DNA of 64,000 nucleotides from Ardenticatena maritima. GTDB taxonomy: Bacteria > Chloroflexota > Anaerolineae > Ardenticatenales > Ardenticatenaceae. The notes beneath the pieces were generated by a model. The model had not been told where the DNA came from. It saw only the letters and a program-made list of their open reading frames with translations, and ran no database searches. Positions 9,581 through 17,975 of this stretch are shown here, piece after piece. The translations under genes and the position numbers were made by a program. Where the stretch lies: contig NZ_LGKN01000009.1 of the NCBI RefSeq assembly GCF_001306175.1, positions 248,001 through 312,000 of the forward strand, in the 5' to 3' direction. Positions within the stretch are counted from its first letter, which is position 1; each line of letters begins with the position of its first letter.

Positions 9581-10426
9581 ATGTTGGAGACACTCTGGCA
9601 ACCATTCACCTTTGAATTCTTTCGCAACGGCTTCCTGGCGGCGGTACTCGTCGGCGCTTTATGCGGCTTGCTGGGCGTCTACATCATCTTGCGCGGCATG
9701 TCGTACATTGGGCACGGGCTGGCGCACGCGATTTTCGGGGGAGCGGTTGTCTCGTTCGTCTTGCAGTGGAACTTTTACCTGGGGGCGGGTGCCTGGGGTT
9801 TTCTGACGGCACTCCTCATCAACCAACTGGCGCGGCGCACCAAAGTCAGCGCCGACGCCGCCATTGGCGTTGTCACAACCGCGAGTTTTGCCGTTGGCGT
9901 GGCGCTCATCAGCCGCTACCGGCGCTTCACGCGCTCATTCGACGCGGCGCTTTTCGGCAATGTGCTGGGGGTGACAAGCGGCGACGTGTTGGTGGTGCTG
10001 GGGGTGACCCTGGCGGTGCTCTTTCTGGTGCTGCTCTTCTACAAGTACCTGCTTTTCACAACCTTCGATGAACCAGTAGCCCGCGTCTATGGCGTCCCCA
10101 CCGGCTGGGTGGACACCCTTTTTGCGCTCATGTTGGCGGCGGCACTCATTGCATCCCTGCAAATCCTAGGCGTGACGTTGATTGCAGCAGCACTTGTTAT
10201 TCCGGCCATCACAGCACGCCTGCTCACAGATAGTTTCGACCGCCTGATGCTGCTTTCCACGCTGATTGGTATGCTCACCGGTGCCGGCGGCATGTATCTT
10301 TCGTACTATGTGGACGTTGCCTCCGGTGCAAGCATTGTGATTTTACAAGCCACGATTTTCAGCATCGTGTTGCTGTATGGGGCATGGCGACAGCGCACCG
10401 ACGTGCTGGAACATACGCATTTTTGA
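9581..10426 (+). CDS. znuB: Metal ABC importer permease (ZnuB/MntC family)
   Basis: A membrane permease of 281 residues with about eight hydrophobic helices, including the ABC-3 family opening (FLAAVLVGALCGLLGVYIILRG within residues 19-40, then MSYIGHGLAHA). The C-terminal half has the ALIASLQILGVTLIAAALVIPAITARLL region that contacts the ATPase. It is the last gene of the import operon and converges with the next gene, leaving only 8 bases between the two stops and no separate terminator. Confidence 0.9.
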   Translation: MLETLWQPFTFEFFRNGFLAAVLVGALCGLLGVYIILRGMSYIGHGLAHAIFGGAVVSFVLQWNFYLGAGAWGFLTALLINQLARRTKVSADAAIGVVTTASFAVGVALISRYRRFTRSFDAALFGNVLGVTSGDVLVVLGVTLAVLFLVLLFYKYLLFTTFDEPVARVYGVPTGWVDTLFALMLAAALIASLQILGVTLIAAALVIPAITARLLTDSFDRLMLLSTLIGMLTGAGGMYLSYYVDVASGASIVILQATIFSIVLLYGAWRQRTDVLEHTHF

Positions 10427-10434
10427 ACCTTGCC

Positions 10435-11574
10435 TCATGTCTCCTCATCGTAGTACAACTCGGCTTTCAACTCGTCCTCTTCTTCCAGATTCCCACCGAG
10501 CGCCCCCGCCAGGACACCCAACGTGGCCATAAAAGCGGCATAACGCATGAGAAGAAGCCAATCCAGTGGACGAGACGCCCAACCGCTTACCACATCACGT
10601 GGAAGAAGCAGCAAAATGCCCCACATGAGTAAAAACAATACCGCCCACAAAAAAAGCATGCCGATGAGCAAAATGGAAAAGAGAACAAATTGCGTGCGCA
10701 CAATCTGCTCACGCCAGCCCGTTTCGCGCGCTACATCGCTGACATTCTGACCAAGAAAAATAAAAAGCGCCGCAATCAAAATCGCCCCAAATGTGGCTAT
10801 ACTTTCTACCCACAATGACAAATTGACCCCCACCTCCCAGGCTTCTGCCGTCAACACCAAAAAGACCGTGGAAACAGCCGCAGCGGCTGTCAAACGTCCC
10901 ATGCGAAAGGGAAAGCGCCACGGCGCGTACCCCAAAATATCAGCAAGCAAACTGGTTGGATTAGCGCGCAACGTGCGCCAATAGAACACAAGCCGCCCCC
11001 AGCGCACTCGTTCTTCTTCCAGGCGAGTATCCGCTGTTTCTTTCAAACGGTTCAGAATGGCAGCCCACTGCTCATTGGTAAAGGGTTCTGGTACAATCGC
11101 CAAAGGGTCTTCCGGCGGGCGCATTGGTCCATCACCATGGTCTAACCCCCAGATATGCCCCAACAAATGAAGCGCCAGCCCAACAATACGCTCCGCCAGC
11201 AGGGATGAATCCCCCAAACGTGCCGTTGAAAGCACCGCCACCTCCAACGCCGAAGATGGCACACCAATCACAAAAGGCCGGTGGCGCGGATGCAAATCAT
11301 TCGGCACAAGCACGATGGCATAATCCCAACCATGATACAACTTTTCCTGCACACCAATCTCTAACAAATCGAGCGGCGGCAACGCCCCACGCGGCGGAAA
11401 CGTGCGTCGTTCCCAAAAATGAATCTGCCATTCAAACTGCGGAAACTGATCGGCCAGCATTGCCTGCAAACGATGGCGAGCAGCCTCATACGCTGATAGC
11501 AGTTGAGGGTCTCGCACATCCGACGCGAGCACCCACCCAATGCTCACCATCTGGCGCACCATATCAGCAGACAT
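10435..11574 (-). CDS. Metzincin-like membrane protein with altered zinc motif
   Basis: The soluble N-terminal half (residues 1-190) contains HLLGHIWGLDH at 136-146. This matches the zinc-binding metzincin pattern HExxHxxGxxH at all three His and the Gly, but Leu replaces the catalytic Glu. The surrounding fold resembles archaemetzincin-type proteins (a strand IVLVP, then PFVIGVP, before the helix). The C-terminal half holds four hydrophobic segments (about 225-365), so the domain would sit at the membrane. Family members with Glu are peptidases; this copy may bind zinc without cleaving, or use another base. The ATG follows AAGGAG. It lies downstream of the jag terminator and may depend on readthrough. 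Function is unknown. Confidence 0.6.
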   Translation of the reverse strand: MSADMVRQMVSIGWVLASDVRDPQLLSAYEAARHRLQAMLADQFPQFEWQIHFWERRTFPPRGALPPLDLLEIGVQEKLYHGWDYAIVLVPNDLHPRHRPFVIGVPSSALEVAVLSTARLGDSSLLAERIVGLALHLLGHIWGLDHGDGPMRPPEDPLAIVPEPFTNEQWAAILNRLKETADTRLEEERVRWGRLVFYWRTLRANPTSLLADILGYAPWRFPFRMGRLTAAAAVSTVFLVLTAEAWEVGVNLSLWVESIATFGAILIAALFIFLGQNVSDVARETGWREQIVRTQFVLFSILLIGMLFLWAVLFLLMWGILLLLPRDVVSGWASRPLDWLLLMRYAAFMATLGVLAGALGGNLEEEDELKAELYYDEET

Positions 11575-11601
11575 TGTTCACTCCTTCTCCAGCACATCCA
11601 C

Positions 11602-11630
11602 AAAAAAAACACCCGCACGAAGCGGGTGTT
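11602..11630 (-). terminator. Rho-independent terminator after jag
   Basis: On the minus strand AACACCCGC pairs with GCGGGTGTT and runs into eight T residues. It lies 19 bases beyond the jag stop, a strong end for the rpmH-jag operon. Confidence 0.88.
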
Positions 11631-11648
11631 CGTCCGCAAGCCATCTTC

Positions 11649-12494
11649 TCAGCGCGGGAAAATCCCCACGCGGCGGTTGGGCTCCTGCCCACGGCTTTGC
11701 GTTGTCACCTTGGGGTGGTCGCGCAACGCCAGGTGAATAATGCGGCGCTCGTACGGCGTCATGGGTTTGAGGAAGAAAGGCCGCCCGGTACGCGCCACCT
11801 GTTCGGCTTTGCGCAACGCCAGTTCGCGCAATTTTTCAGCGCGGCGCTTCTTGTACCCTTCCACATCCACCACCAGGTTGACGCGCCCTTGCACATGATG
11901 CCCCACCATCAAGCGCAACAAATATTGAATATCGCGCAACGTGCTGCCATGACGCCCAATGATGATTCCCAGGTTATCGCCGACCACATCGAGCATCAGC
12001 GTGGGCTCTTCGGTTTCATCGGCGGCCTCGCTCCAATAGGCTTGCACGTCGGCAATCACATGCATGCGCGTCAACAATTCAACCAGCAATTCATGCGCCA
12101 GGTTGAGAATAGCCTCCTGCGTCCACTCGCCGGATGGGGGCACCGTCACCGTGAACGGCGCTTCATCCTCATCAAGGGCCACCGCCGAATGCGCAACGGC
12201 GTCAGCCTCGCCCACATCAGCCGGTTCATCAACGACGGCGTCTTCTACAGCAGGCGCAGCGGTTGATGGCGTCGGTTCTTCTTCCACTGGCTCAATCGGC
12301 AACAAAACCGTCACGCGTACAATGGCATCTTGCGCGCCAATTCCCAAAAAACCGCTCCGCGGCTCGCGCAACACTTCAACTTCTACTTCATCGCGGCTTT
12401 TGCCCAACCGCTGCAAGGCGTTTTCAACGGCCTGCTCTATGGTTTTTCCGCTCGCCTCAACGCTTCTTCCTCTTACGACGTTTCGCTGCTCCAT
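11649..12494 (-). CDS. jag: Jag/KhpB RNA-binding protein
   Basis: This RNA-binding protein is normally encoded with YidC and is linked to sRNA/mRNA binding and cell-envelope control. It has the Jag-N domain at 10-62 (VEASGKTIEQAVENALQRLG), an acidic, low-complexity linker, a KH domain (GIIIGRHGSTLRDIQYLL) and a C-terminal R3H domain (PYERRIIHLALRDHPKVTT...SRG). The length of 281 is within the family range of about 205-310. The ATG lies 38 bases inside the end of yidC; no later in-frame ATG or GTG precedes the Jag-N domain, so the overlap seems real and suggests translational coupling. Confidence 0.9.
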   Translation of the reverse strand: MEQRNVVRGRSVEASGKTIEQAVENALQRLGKSRDEVEVEVLREPRSGFLGIGAQDAIVRVTVLLPIEPVEEEPTPSTAAPAVEDAVVDEPADVGEADAVAHSAVALDEDEAPFTVTVPPSGEWTQEAILNLAHELLVELLTRMHVIADVQAYWSEAADETEEPTLMLDVVGDNLGIIIGRHGSTLRDIQYLLRLMVGHHVQGRVNLVVDVEGYKKRRAEKLRELALRKAEQVARTGRPFFLKPMTPYERRIIHLALRDHPKVTTQSRGQEPNRRVGIFPR

Positions 12495-13335
12495 TTTTAT
12501 CTCGCCCCTTTTCCTCAGTTTGCACGCTTTCGCTGCTGCCGTTCGGGTTCACCACAGAAGAAGCAACCGCGTCGGTATCATTCGCCGACAACGACGCCAC
12601 CGAAACCGATTGCCCCCCACCGAACAGCCAGGCAAAGCGTGTCTCGTTGTTGATAATCCATTGCTGCAACATTTGGAAGAGGTTGGACGTCACCCAGTAG
12701 AGCGACAGCCCGCTCGGCACTTGCAACGCGAAAAACCCGAACATGAGCGGCATCATGTACATCATCTGCTGCATCATGGCCTGGTTCGGGTCGCGGGCGC
12801 CGTCATTATTGCTGGGCGGCGTCATCATGCGCTGGACAATCAACTGGGTCATCACCAGCACCACAGGCAAGAGCAAATACTGCACGGTTTGCGGTCCCCA
12901 GTTTGCCGTGTTGGTCAACCAGTCCAAACCGCGCGGTTCCGCCAAACTGGGAATGAACAACCAACCGCCCTGCAAGAGTCCCTCATCCGCCAGGTGCAAA
13001 ATAGCCCGATAGAGCCCAATCCAGATGGGGAACTGCAACAGCATGGGCAAACAGCCCGACAACGGGCTCACGCCGGCTTCCTGATACAGACGCATCATTT
13101 CCTGCGTCTGCTTTTCGCGGTCTTTCTTGTACTTTTCTTGAATTTCTTTGATTTTGGGCTGCAATTCCTGCATCGCCCGCGATGAACGCAACTGTTTGAG
13201 CGTCAGCGGGAACGTCAGCAGGCGAATGAGGATTGTAAAGAGGACGATTGCCAGCCCATAACTTCCTACAATGTTGTGAAGAAAAACAAGGGCGTCAACA
13301 ATGAGTTGGACGAATGCACCCCACAAACTACCCAA
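12457..13335 (-). CDS. yidC: YidC/Oxa1 membrane protein insertase
   Basis: This protein inserts membrane proteins, alone or with SecYEG. At 292 residues it is the short form without the large periplasmic domain of enterobacteria. It has five membrane segments, the conserved LLTFPLTLKQLRSSRAMQELQPKIKEI region split here by the insertase coiled coil, and the hydrophilic-groove region LSGCLPMLLQFPIWIGLY. The C-terminus ends in a strongly basic tail (KRRKRKKR), as in species where YidC touches the ribosome. It sits in the usual order rpmH-rnpA-yidD-yidC-jag. Confidence 0.93.
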   Translation of the reverse strand: MGSLWGAFVQLIVDALVFLHNIVGSYGLAIVLFTILIRLLTFPLTLKQLRSSRAMQELQPKIKEIQEKYKKDREKQTQEMMRLYQEAGVSPLSGCLPMLLQFPIWIGLYRAILHLADEGLLQGGWLFIPSLAEPRGLDWLTNTANWGPQTVQYLLLPVVLVMTQLIVQRMMTPPSNNDGARDPNQAMMQQMMYMMPLMFGFFALQVPSGLSLYWVTSNLFQMLQQWIINNETRFAWLFGGGQSVSVASLSANDTDAVASSVVNPNGSSESVQTEEKGRDKNGAAKRRKRKKR

Positions 13336-13365
13336 GGAAAGCCTCCTCTTCTCTCAGAATCACCC

Positions 13366-13575
13366 TCACGGAACGGGGTCGTAGCCACCGGGATGAAACG
13401 GGTGGCAACGCAAAATGCGCCTGATACCGAGCCACATGCCTTTTATCACGCCATATTTCTCAATGGCCTCGTATGTGTAATGCGAGCATGTCGGCTGAAA
13501 ACGGCACGTGGGTCCCGTGAGCGGCGAGATATAGCGTTGATAAAACCGGATAAGCCCTAGCGCAAGACGTTTCAT
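13366..13575 (-). CDS. yidD: Membrane protein insertion efficiency factor YidD
   Basis: A 69-residue protein with the family hallmarks [21 protein letters not shown], here with the three conserved Cys (two in that segment, one in [14 protein letters not shown]). YidD helps YidC-dependent insertion and is predicted to associate with the inner face of the membrane through an amphipathic helix. Its start overlaps the rnpA stop by 4 bases (ATGA) and it ends 30 bases before yidC. Confidence 0.93.
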   Translation of the reverse strand: MKRLALGLIRFYQRYISPLTGPTCRFQPTCSHYTYEAIEKYGVIKGMWLGIRRILRCHPFHPGGYDPVP

Positions 13576-13973
13576 ACCGCTTCCTCAAAGAGGCCGGCAC
13601 GCACAAACACATCATGCACGGCTCGCCTCAATGTTTCAAAATCCGCTGTGGTGGCCGCTGTACGCGGAATAAGCACCACATCAAACCCATTGCGCACATG
13701 CCCGGTTTGCCACAAATGGCGCACAATCTCACGCAAGCGGCGTTTCAAACGATTGCGCTGCACGGCTTTACCCATGCGCTTGCTTACCACAAAACCAAAC
13801 CGCGAATGTGGTAAACCGTTGGGCGCAACCAGCAACACCACCCACCGATTGCGGTAGGCTTGGCCATGCCGCCGGACATGCTCGAAATCGGCACTGGCAC
13901 GTAAACGATACTTGCGCTGCACGGTTCTGGCAAACAATGAAGCGCGGAGACATGGTCTGTCTCCGCGCCTCAT
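13572..13973 (-). CDS. rnpA: Ribonuclease P protein component
   Basis: The basic protein cofactor of RNase P, which processes the 5' ends of tRNA precursors. Visible features are the central-cleft region [39 protein letters not shown] (the family RNR motif) and the order rpmH-rnpA-yidD. The length is 133 residues, slightly long because of about 20 extra residues at the N-terminus; a shorter start cannot be excluded. The start is 10 bases after the rpmH stop. Confidence 0.92.
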   Translation of the reverse strand: MRRGDRPCLRASLFARTVQRKYRLRASADFEHVRRHGQAYRNRWVVLLVAPNGLPHSRFGFVVSKRMGKAVQRNRLKRRLREIVRHLWQTGHVRNGFDVVLIPRTAATTADFETLRRAVHDVFVRAGLFEEAV

Positions 13974-13983
13974 TCCTTCGTCG

Positions 13984-14142
13984 TTAGAACCAGCGGCGCG
14001 GGATCTTCACCGTCAACTGGTGGCGCCCCTTGCGGCGGCGGTTCTTCAACACGCGGCGGCCGCCCGGCGTGCGCATACGGGCACGAAAACCATGAACACG
14101 CATGCGGCGGCGACGTTTGCGAATCAATGTTCGTTTCGGCAT
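13984..14142 (-). CDS. rpmH: 50S ribosomal protein L34
   Basis: A 52-residue, highly basic ribosomal protein with the L34 core [20 protein letters not shown] and RKGRHQLTV. It is longer than the usual 44-46 residues owing to a C-terminal tail KIPRRWF and a slightly altered N-terminus ([13 protein letters not shown]). The ATG follows GAGGAGG. A longer open frame to 14244 runs through the leader hairpin and is not used. It is the first gene of the cluster that ends with jag. Confidence 0.93.
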   Translation of the reverse strand: MPKRTLIRKRRRRMRVHGFRARMRTPGGRRVLKNRRRKGRHQLTVKIPRRWF

Positions 14143-14207
14143 GGGTATCCTCCTCGATTCAGTCTCCCCGCCCTGCCGGCGGTCTGACAGATGACTCTCG
14201 ACACAAA

Positions 14208-14238
14208 GCAAGAGGATCGAGACATTCGACCCTCTTGC
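14208..14238 (-). promoter_or_regulatory. Stem-loop in the rpmH 5' leader
   Basis: GCAAGAGG and CCTCTTGC form an 8-bp outer stem; TCGA/TCGA adds an inner 4-bp helix with a 5-base loop. It lies about 30 bases after the predicted transcription start and 66 bases before the rpmH start codon. It could be an autoregulatory or stabilising leader structure; no T-run follows. Confidence 0.5.
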
Positions 14239-14267
14239 AAACATGGCAGGTCTTCATTCGGCCGTTC

Positions 14268-14296
14268 ATTATACGTGTTTCAGACGTTTCGCCAAA
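14268..14296 (-). promoter_or_regulatory. Promoter of the rpmH-rnpA-yidD-yidC-jag operon
   Basis: On the minus strand TTTGGC (14296-14291) and a perfect TATAAT (14273-14268) are 17 bases apart. The leader to rpmH would be about 120 bases. Confidence 0.72.
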
Positions 14297-14313
14297 CATT
14301 CGTATTGGTTCCA

Positions 14314-14613
14314 CTATGCCTCAGGGGGGTGTTGCGCCGCTTCCCACTCTTCACGCGAAATGAATTCGCCGCCTTGAATCCGCTGAGATTGTACCCGACG
14401 CCGGTTGTCAAAACGCAGTTCCACTTCCATGCGCTGAAAACAACGTGTGTCCACCAACCCCTTGCGCACAAAATAGCCGCCCCGCTCAAAATCCTGCGAC
14501 AAATCATGTTCCAAATCAATGCGCGACCGCACAAAAGCGCCACAGCGGTGGCATTTGGCATAGACGTACAGTTCCTGCGGTTGAGGGGTAAAGAATTTTT
14601 TGAAGAATGTCAT
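14314..14613 (-). CDS. Small CxxC protein of unknown function
   Basis: A 99-residue soluble, charged protein that I do not recognise. It has one CHRCGA pair (a possible half zinc ribbon or redox site), followed by acidic and Arg-rich stretches, and a further single Cys near the middle. The ATG is supported by GGAGG 5-9 bases upstream. It starts 20 bases after the glycosyltransferase stop and so is probably the last gene of the metG operon. It ends just before the rpmH promoter. The sequence shows no membrane segment. Confidence 0.6.
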   Translation of the reverse strand: MTFFKKFFTPQPQELYVYAKCHRCGAFVRSRIDLEHDLSQDFERGGYFVRKGLVDTRCFQRMEVELRFDNRRRVQSQRIQGGEFISREEWEAAQHPPEA

Positions 14614-14633
14614 GCGTTCCTCCACCTGTCCAC

Positions 14634-15950
14634 TCAACCCAAGCCGGGCAGAATAACCCACGCGCTCCATACTGCAAGCCACCACAGCCACCACAGCACA
14701 AGCCCAAGCGCAAGCCACTGATACCGTGGCGCAATCCATTCACGCCACCCCAGCACGGTGAACAGCGCCACAGCCGGCAACGCTGGGAAAAGATAACGCC
14801 CCTGGTGCTGGACAAACGTCAGGTTGTACCAGAGGAAACCACCCACAGTGAGGCTCATCCATGCCAATAACACCCAGACACTCTCTGGAAAAGCCGGGCG
14901 CGGCACGCCAAAACGCGCGTACAACAGAAGCCCCACCACTGCGAGCAGCGTAAGCGCCCACAACAATGAATAGACATTGGACGGCAACGGTGCCGCCATC
15001 CACCCAAATTGCCCCCAAAACGAGTGGAACGTGGTGAAAACCAGCCGTTTGAGCGTCCGCGCCACGCCCAATTCAGCCACCCACTCGGCAGTGCGCGGTT
15101 GCCCCACCACAATCGCATCATGGCGCGCCAAGCCGGTAATGTCCCCGTTCCCATAGACCACCGCATTACGCACGAACCAGGGCGCCGCCAGCACCAAAGC
15201 ACTCACCAATACGAGCCCCAATGATTCATAGCGCACACGCCGGTCATGCCGCCGATACGCCCAGAAGAGCGCTCCCACCACAAGCGGAAGCGCCACATAA
15301 GCGGTCGTCTTTGTCAACAGCGCACACGCCAGCAAGAGACCCTGCGCCACCCACGCACGGCGTTGCACCACAGGCGCACGCAACACACGCAGCGCATACC
15401 AGACATTGGCCGTCAGCACCAACTCTGCCAAGCCATCGTTATTCACGACCGAAAGCATAGCCACATGCATGGGGAGCGTGGCGCTCAAGCCCGCCGCCGC
15501 CAATGGGATAAGCGGCTCGGATGGAAAAACCAGCACCGCCAGACGCCACGTCATGAAAATGACGCCCAGCCCCAAAAAGGCCGAAAAGAGGCGCACAGCA
15601 TACAACGGGTTCACCCCCACCCAGACCGCCAGGCGATAGACCGGGGCAGCCAGGGCGTAGTACAGCGGCGGCTGATGGGCTTCGTAGCAAATGGAATCAA
15701 TGGGCTTGTCGGGGGGGAAATGCGTCGCTTTGAGTTCATCAAGATAGGCCTGATCGTAGCAATCGGCCGTCAACACAGGCGGCAAGCCGGTTTCAGCCAC
15801 ATGCCGCACATAGTTGAAATGTGCCGGCTCGTCCGGTGCTTGCCAGGGTGGTGTCCGCCAGACAAAAAGAAGGGCGGTTGTGGCATACATCACCACAACC
15901 AGCCCAATCCCCCAGCGCCATATGCGCGATTCAATCTCCTTCATTCGCAT
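14634..15950 (-). CDS. GT-C fold membrane glycosyltransferase (GT39/PMT-like)
   Basis: An integral membrane protein of 438 residues with about ten to eleven hydrophobic helices. The first extracytoplasmic loop carries APDEPAHFNYVRH, where the acidic pair matches the catalytic DE/DD motif of GT-C glycosyltransferases that use polyprenyl-phosphate sugars. A second motif, EAHQPPLYY, is also typical. The acceptor, protein or envelope glycan, is unknown. It follows metG by 22 bases in the same direction. A second ATG two codons in is an equally plausible start. Confidence 0.68.
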   Translation of the reverse strand: MRMKEIESRIWRWGIGLVVVMYATTALLFVWRTPPWQAPDEPAHFNYVRHVAETGLPPVLTADCYDQAYLDELKATHFPPDKPIDSICYEAHQPPLYYALAAPVYRLAVWVGVNPLYAVRLFSAFLGLGVIFMTWRLAVLVFPSEPLIPLAAAGLSATLPMHVAMLSVVNNDGLAELVLTANVWYALRVLRAPVVQRRAWVAQGLLLACALLTKTTAYVALPLVVGALFWAYRRHDRRVRYESLGLVLVSALVLAAPWFVRNAVVYGNGDITGLARHDAIVVGQPRTAEWVAELGVARTLKRLVFTTFHSFWGQFGWMAAPLPSNVYSLLWALTLLAVVGLLLYARFGVPRPAFPESVWVLLAWMSLTVGGFLWYNLTFVQHQGRYLFPALPAVALFTVLGWREWIAPRYQWLALGLVLWWLWWLAVWSAWVILPGLG

Positions 15951-15972
15951 AAGGCTTTGCCTATTCTGTTGG

Positions 15973-17712
15973 TTATCCCAAGCGGCTCAATTCTTCCTGA
16001 ACGATACTTTCATCCAGTTTCTTGAACAACACATCAAGACGTTGCAAAGGACGCCCGGCTTCCAGTTCAGTCGGCTGCCAATGCACGCGCCCCGAAGCGG
16101 AGCGATAGCGCAACACCTTGTAGGCGCGTTCGCCTTCTTGCACGGTTTCGATGACAGGTTCGCCGAACAACGGCTCCGCGTAGCCCAACGCTGCATGGAC
16201 CTTTTCACTGCTGAATGGAAGTACCGGCGCAAACAACACCTTCAACCAATCAATCGCCTGCAACGCCACGTAAATTGTTGTTGCAGCGGCCTGCTTATCT
16301 TCCTTGATTTGGAACCAGGGGGCTTTGTCGTCCAGATACTTGTTGACCTCACGCGCCAAAGCCATCGTCAACCGCAAGGCGTCGCGCAGTTGCACACGCT
16401 CATACGCCTCGCCAACCTCATCAAAACCGGCGCGAATGGTCTCCAACAGCGCCGTATCACGGGCGTCAAGGTCGCCAGGCGTGGGGATAACGCCTTTCCA
16501 GCGCTTCGACGCAAAACTGACCACCCGGTTGACCAGGTTCCCCCAGGCCGCTACCAATTCGTTATTGTTGCGCTCGACAAACCCTTCCCACCGAAAATCG
16601 CTATCGCGCGTCTCAGGCGCAATCGCTGTGAGATAATAGCGAATGGGGTCCGGGTCATAGCGGCTCAACATATCCCGCAGCCAAATCGCCCAGTTGCGGC
16701 TGGTGCTGAACTGGCGTCCTTCCAAGTTCAAAAATTCGTTGGCGGGAATATCGTAAGGCAAGCGCAGTTGTTCATCATACCCCATCAACTCCGCAGGCCA
16801 GATGATGGCGTGGAACGGGATATTGTCCTTGCCAATGAAGTAATAACTCCGCGCTTCGGGGGTGTACCAATATCGCTTCCACGCATCTGGCTCTCCTTGC
16901 AGGTGCGCCAACTGCACCGCCCCCGACAAGTAGCCAATCACCGCCTCAAACCAGACATACATCACCTTGTCTTCGTAGCCTTCAATCGGCAACGGAATCC
17001 CCCACGCAATATCACGCGAAACGGGACGACGCTGCAACCCTTCGCGCAAAAAATTCAGCGCGAAATTGCGCACATTGGGACGCCAATGCGTTTGGGCTTC
17101 CACATACGCTTTCAACTTGTCCTCAAAAGCGGGCAAATCCAGGAAGAAATGTTCGCTCTCAATGGGGCGCGGCGTATTACCGCACAATTTACAGCGCGGG
17201 TCAATCAATTCGGTCGCATCGAGTGTATGACCGCACTGGTCGCACTGGTCGCCACGTGCGTTTTCAAAGCCACAGTGGGGGCATGTCCCTTCAACAAAGC
17301 GGTCGGGCAGGGGCATGGCGTCGGTATCACAGTAGAGCTGCACCATAACATCCTTGACAATGTAGCCCCGCTCGTAGAGCCGCTTGAAAATATCCTGGGC
17401 AATTCGCGCATGATTCGCCGTGTCCGTATGCGTAAAGAGGTCATACGTAATGCCCAGTTGCACAAAATCTTCCAAAAAGCGTTCATGATAAAATTCAAAA
17501 ACTTCGCGCGGCGACCGTCCCAGCTCCTGGGCTTTGAGCATAATCGGCGTTCCGTGCGAATCTGAACCACTCACCATCACGACATCATTCCCGCGCAAGC
17601 GGTGATAGCGCGTGAAAATATCAGCGGGCAAATAACACCCGGCAATATGCCCCAAATGCAAATCACCATTGGCATACGGCCATGCCGTAAACACAATAAT
17701 CGGGTCGCTCAT
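15973..17712 (-). CDS. metG: Methionyl-tRNA synthetase
   Basis: This enzyme charges tRNA-Met. The class I HIGH site is HLGH within TAWPYANGDLHLGHIAG. The zinc insertion has four CxxC-type knuckles (CPHCG, CDQCG, CKLCG region). The KMSKS site reads QFSTSRNWAIW, a divergent form in which Lys-Met is Gln-Phe. The anticodon domain is present at 360-520 and no dimerising C-terminal domain follows (579 residues). The start MSDPIIVFT is chosen because it directly precedes the Rossmann core and lies about 35 bases after a good extended -10. Further upstream ATGs at 17742-17745 would sit at the transcription start. Confidence 0.93.
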   Translation of the reverse strand: MSDPIIVFTAWPYANGDLHLGHIAGCYLPADIFTRYHRLRGNDVVMVSGSDSHGTPIMLKAQELGRSPREVFEFYHERFLEDFVQLGITYDLFTHTDTANHARIAQDIFKRLYERGYIVKDVMVQLYCDTDAMPLPDRFVEGTCPHCGFENARGDQCDQCGHTLDATELIDPRCKLCGNTPRPIESEHFFLDLPAFEDKLKAYVEAQTHWRPNVRNFALNFLREGLQRRPVSRDIAWGIPLPIEGYEDKVMYVWFEAVIGYLSGAVQLAHLQGEPDAWKRYWYTPEARSYYFIGKDNIPFHAIIWPAELMGYDEQLRLPYDIPANEFLNLEGRQFSTSRNWAIWLRDMLSRYDPDPIRYYLTAIAPETRDSDFRWEGFVERNNNELVAAWGNLVNRVVSFASKRWKGVIPTPGDLDARDTALLETIRAGFDEVGEAYERVQLRDALRLTMALAREVNKYLDDKAPWFQIKEDKQAAATTIYVALQAIDWLKVLFAPVLPFSSEKVHAALGYAEPLFGEPVIETVQEGERAYKVLRYRSASGRVHWQPTELEAGRPLQRLDVLFKKLDESIVQEELSRLG

Positions 17713-17753
17713 ATCGTCTCGCACTCCATGTTCAAGTTGTTGCATCATCGGAG

Positions 17754-17762
17754 AGTATAGCA
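17754..17762 (-). promoter_or_regulatory. metG: Extended -10 promoter for metG
   Basis: Minus strand TGC-TATACT is an extended -10 element. No convincing -35 lies 17 bases upstream. The predicted leader is about 35 bases. Confidence 0.5.
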
Positions 17763-17828
17763 GTATTTGGCGCTTTTGCACACGCACACAACCAATACTG
17801 GACTTCTTTCCTATTTCCAAACAACAGA

Positions 17829-17850
17829 TATGTATGATATGGTATACATA
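17829..17850. repeat. Inverted repeat between the two divergent promoters
   Basis: TATGTAT and ATACATA are perfect 7-base arms separated by 8 bases, in an AT-rich patch 38 bases upstream of the forward -35. The form suits a dimeric repressor or activator site. Confidence 0.4.
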
Positions 17851-17887
17851 CAGGTTGCCGTGCCCTTTCAAGATATTTTCAATTCTG

Positions 17888-17916
17888 TTGACGGAGCAGG
17901 CACACACCTGTATAAT
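17888..17916 (+). promoter_or_regulatory. Promoter of the DUF4388-GTPase-V4R operon
   Basis: TTGACG and TATAAT with a 17-base spacer give a near-consensus sigma70-type promoter and a leader of about 53 bases. Confidence 0.75.
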
Positions 17917-17975
17917 CCGCACGAATAAACGGAGTTCCTTGCCTACCCCAAGCAACGGTATTTCTGGAAACACAT

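Larger units (their letters stand above)
17713..17975. other. Divergent promoter region between metG and the DUF4388 gene
   Basis: This 263-base stretch contains no gene. It holds two back-to-back promoters and one inverted repeat, listed separately. Confidence 0.6.

Noticed and set aside
13366-14300. A replication origin next to rpmH
   Set aside because: The rpmH-rnpA-yidD-yidC-jag order is often near oriC, but there is no dnaA, no cluster of DnaA boxes and no AT-rich unwinding region here.
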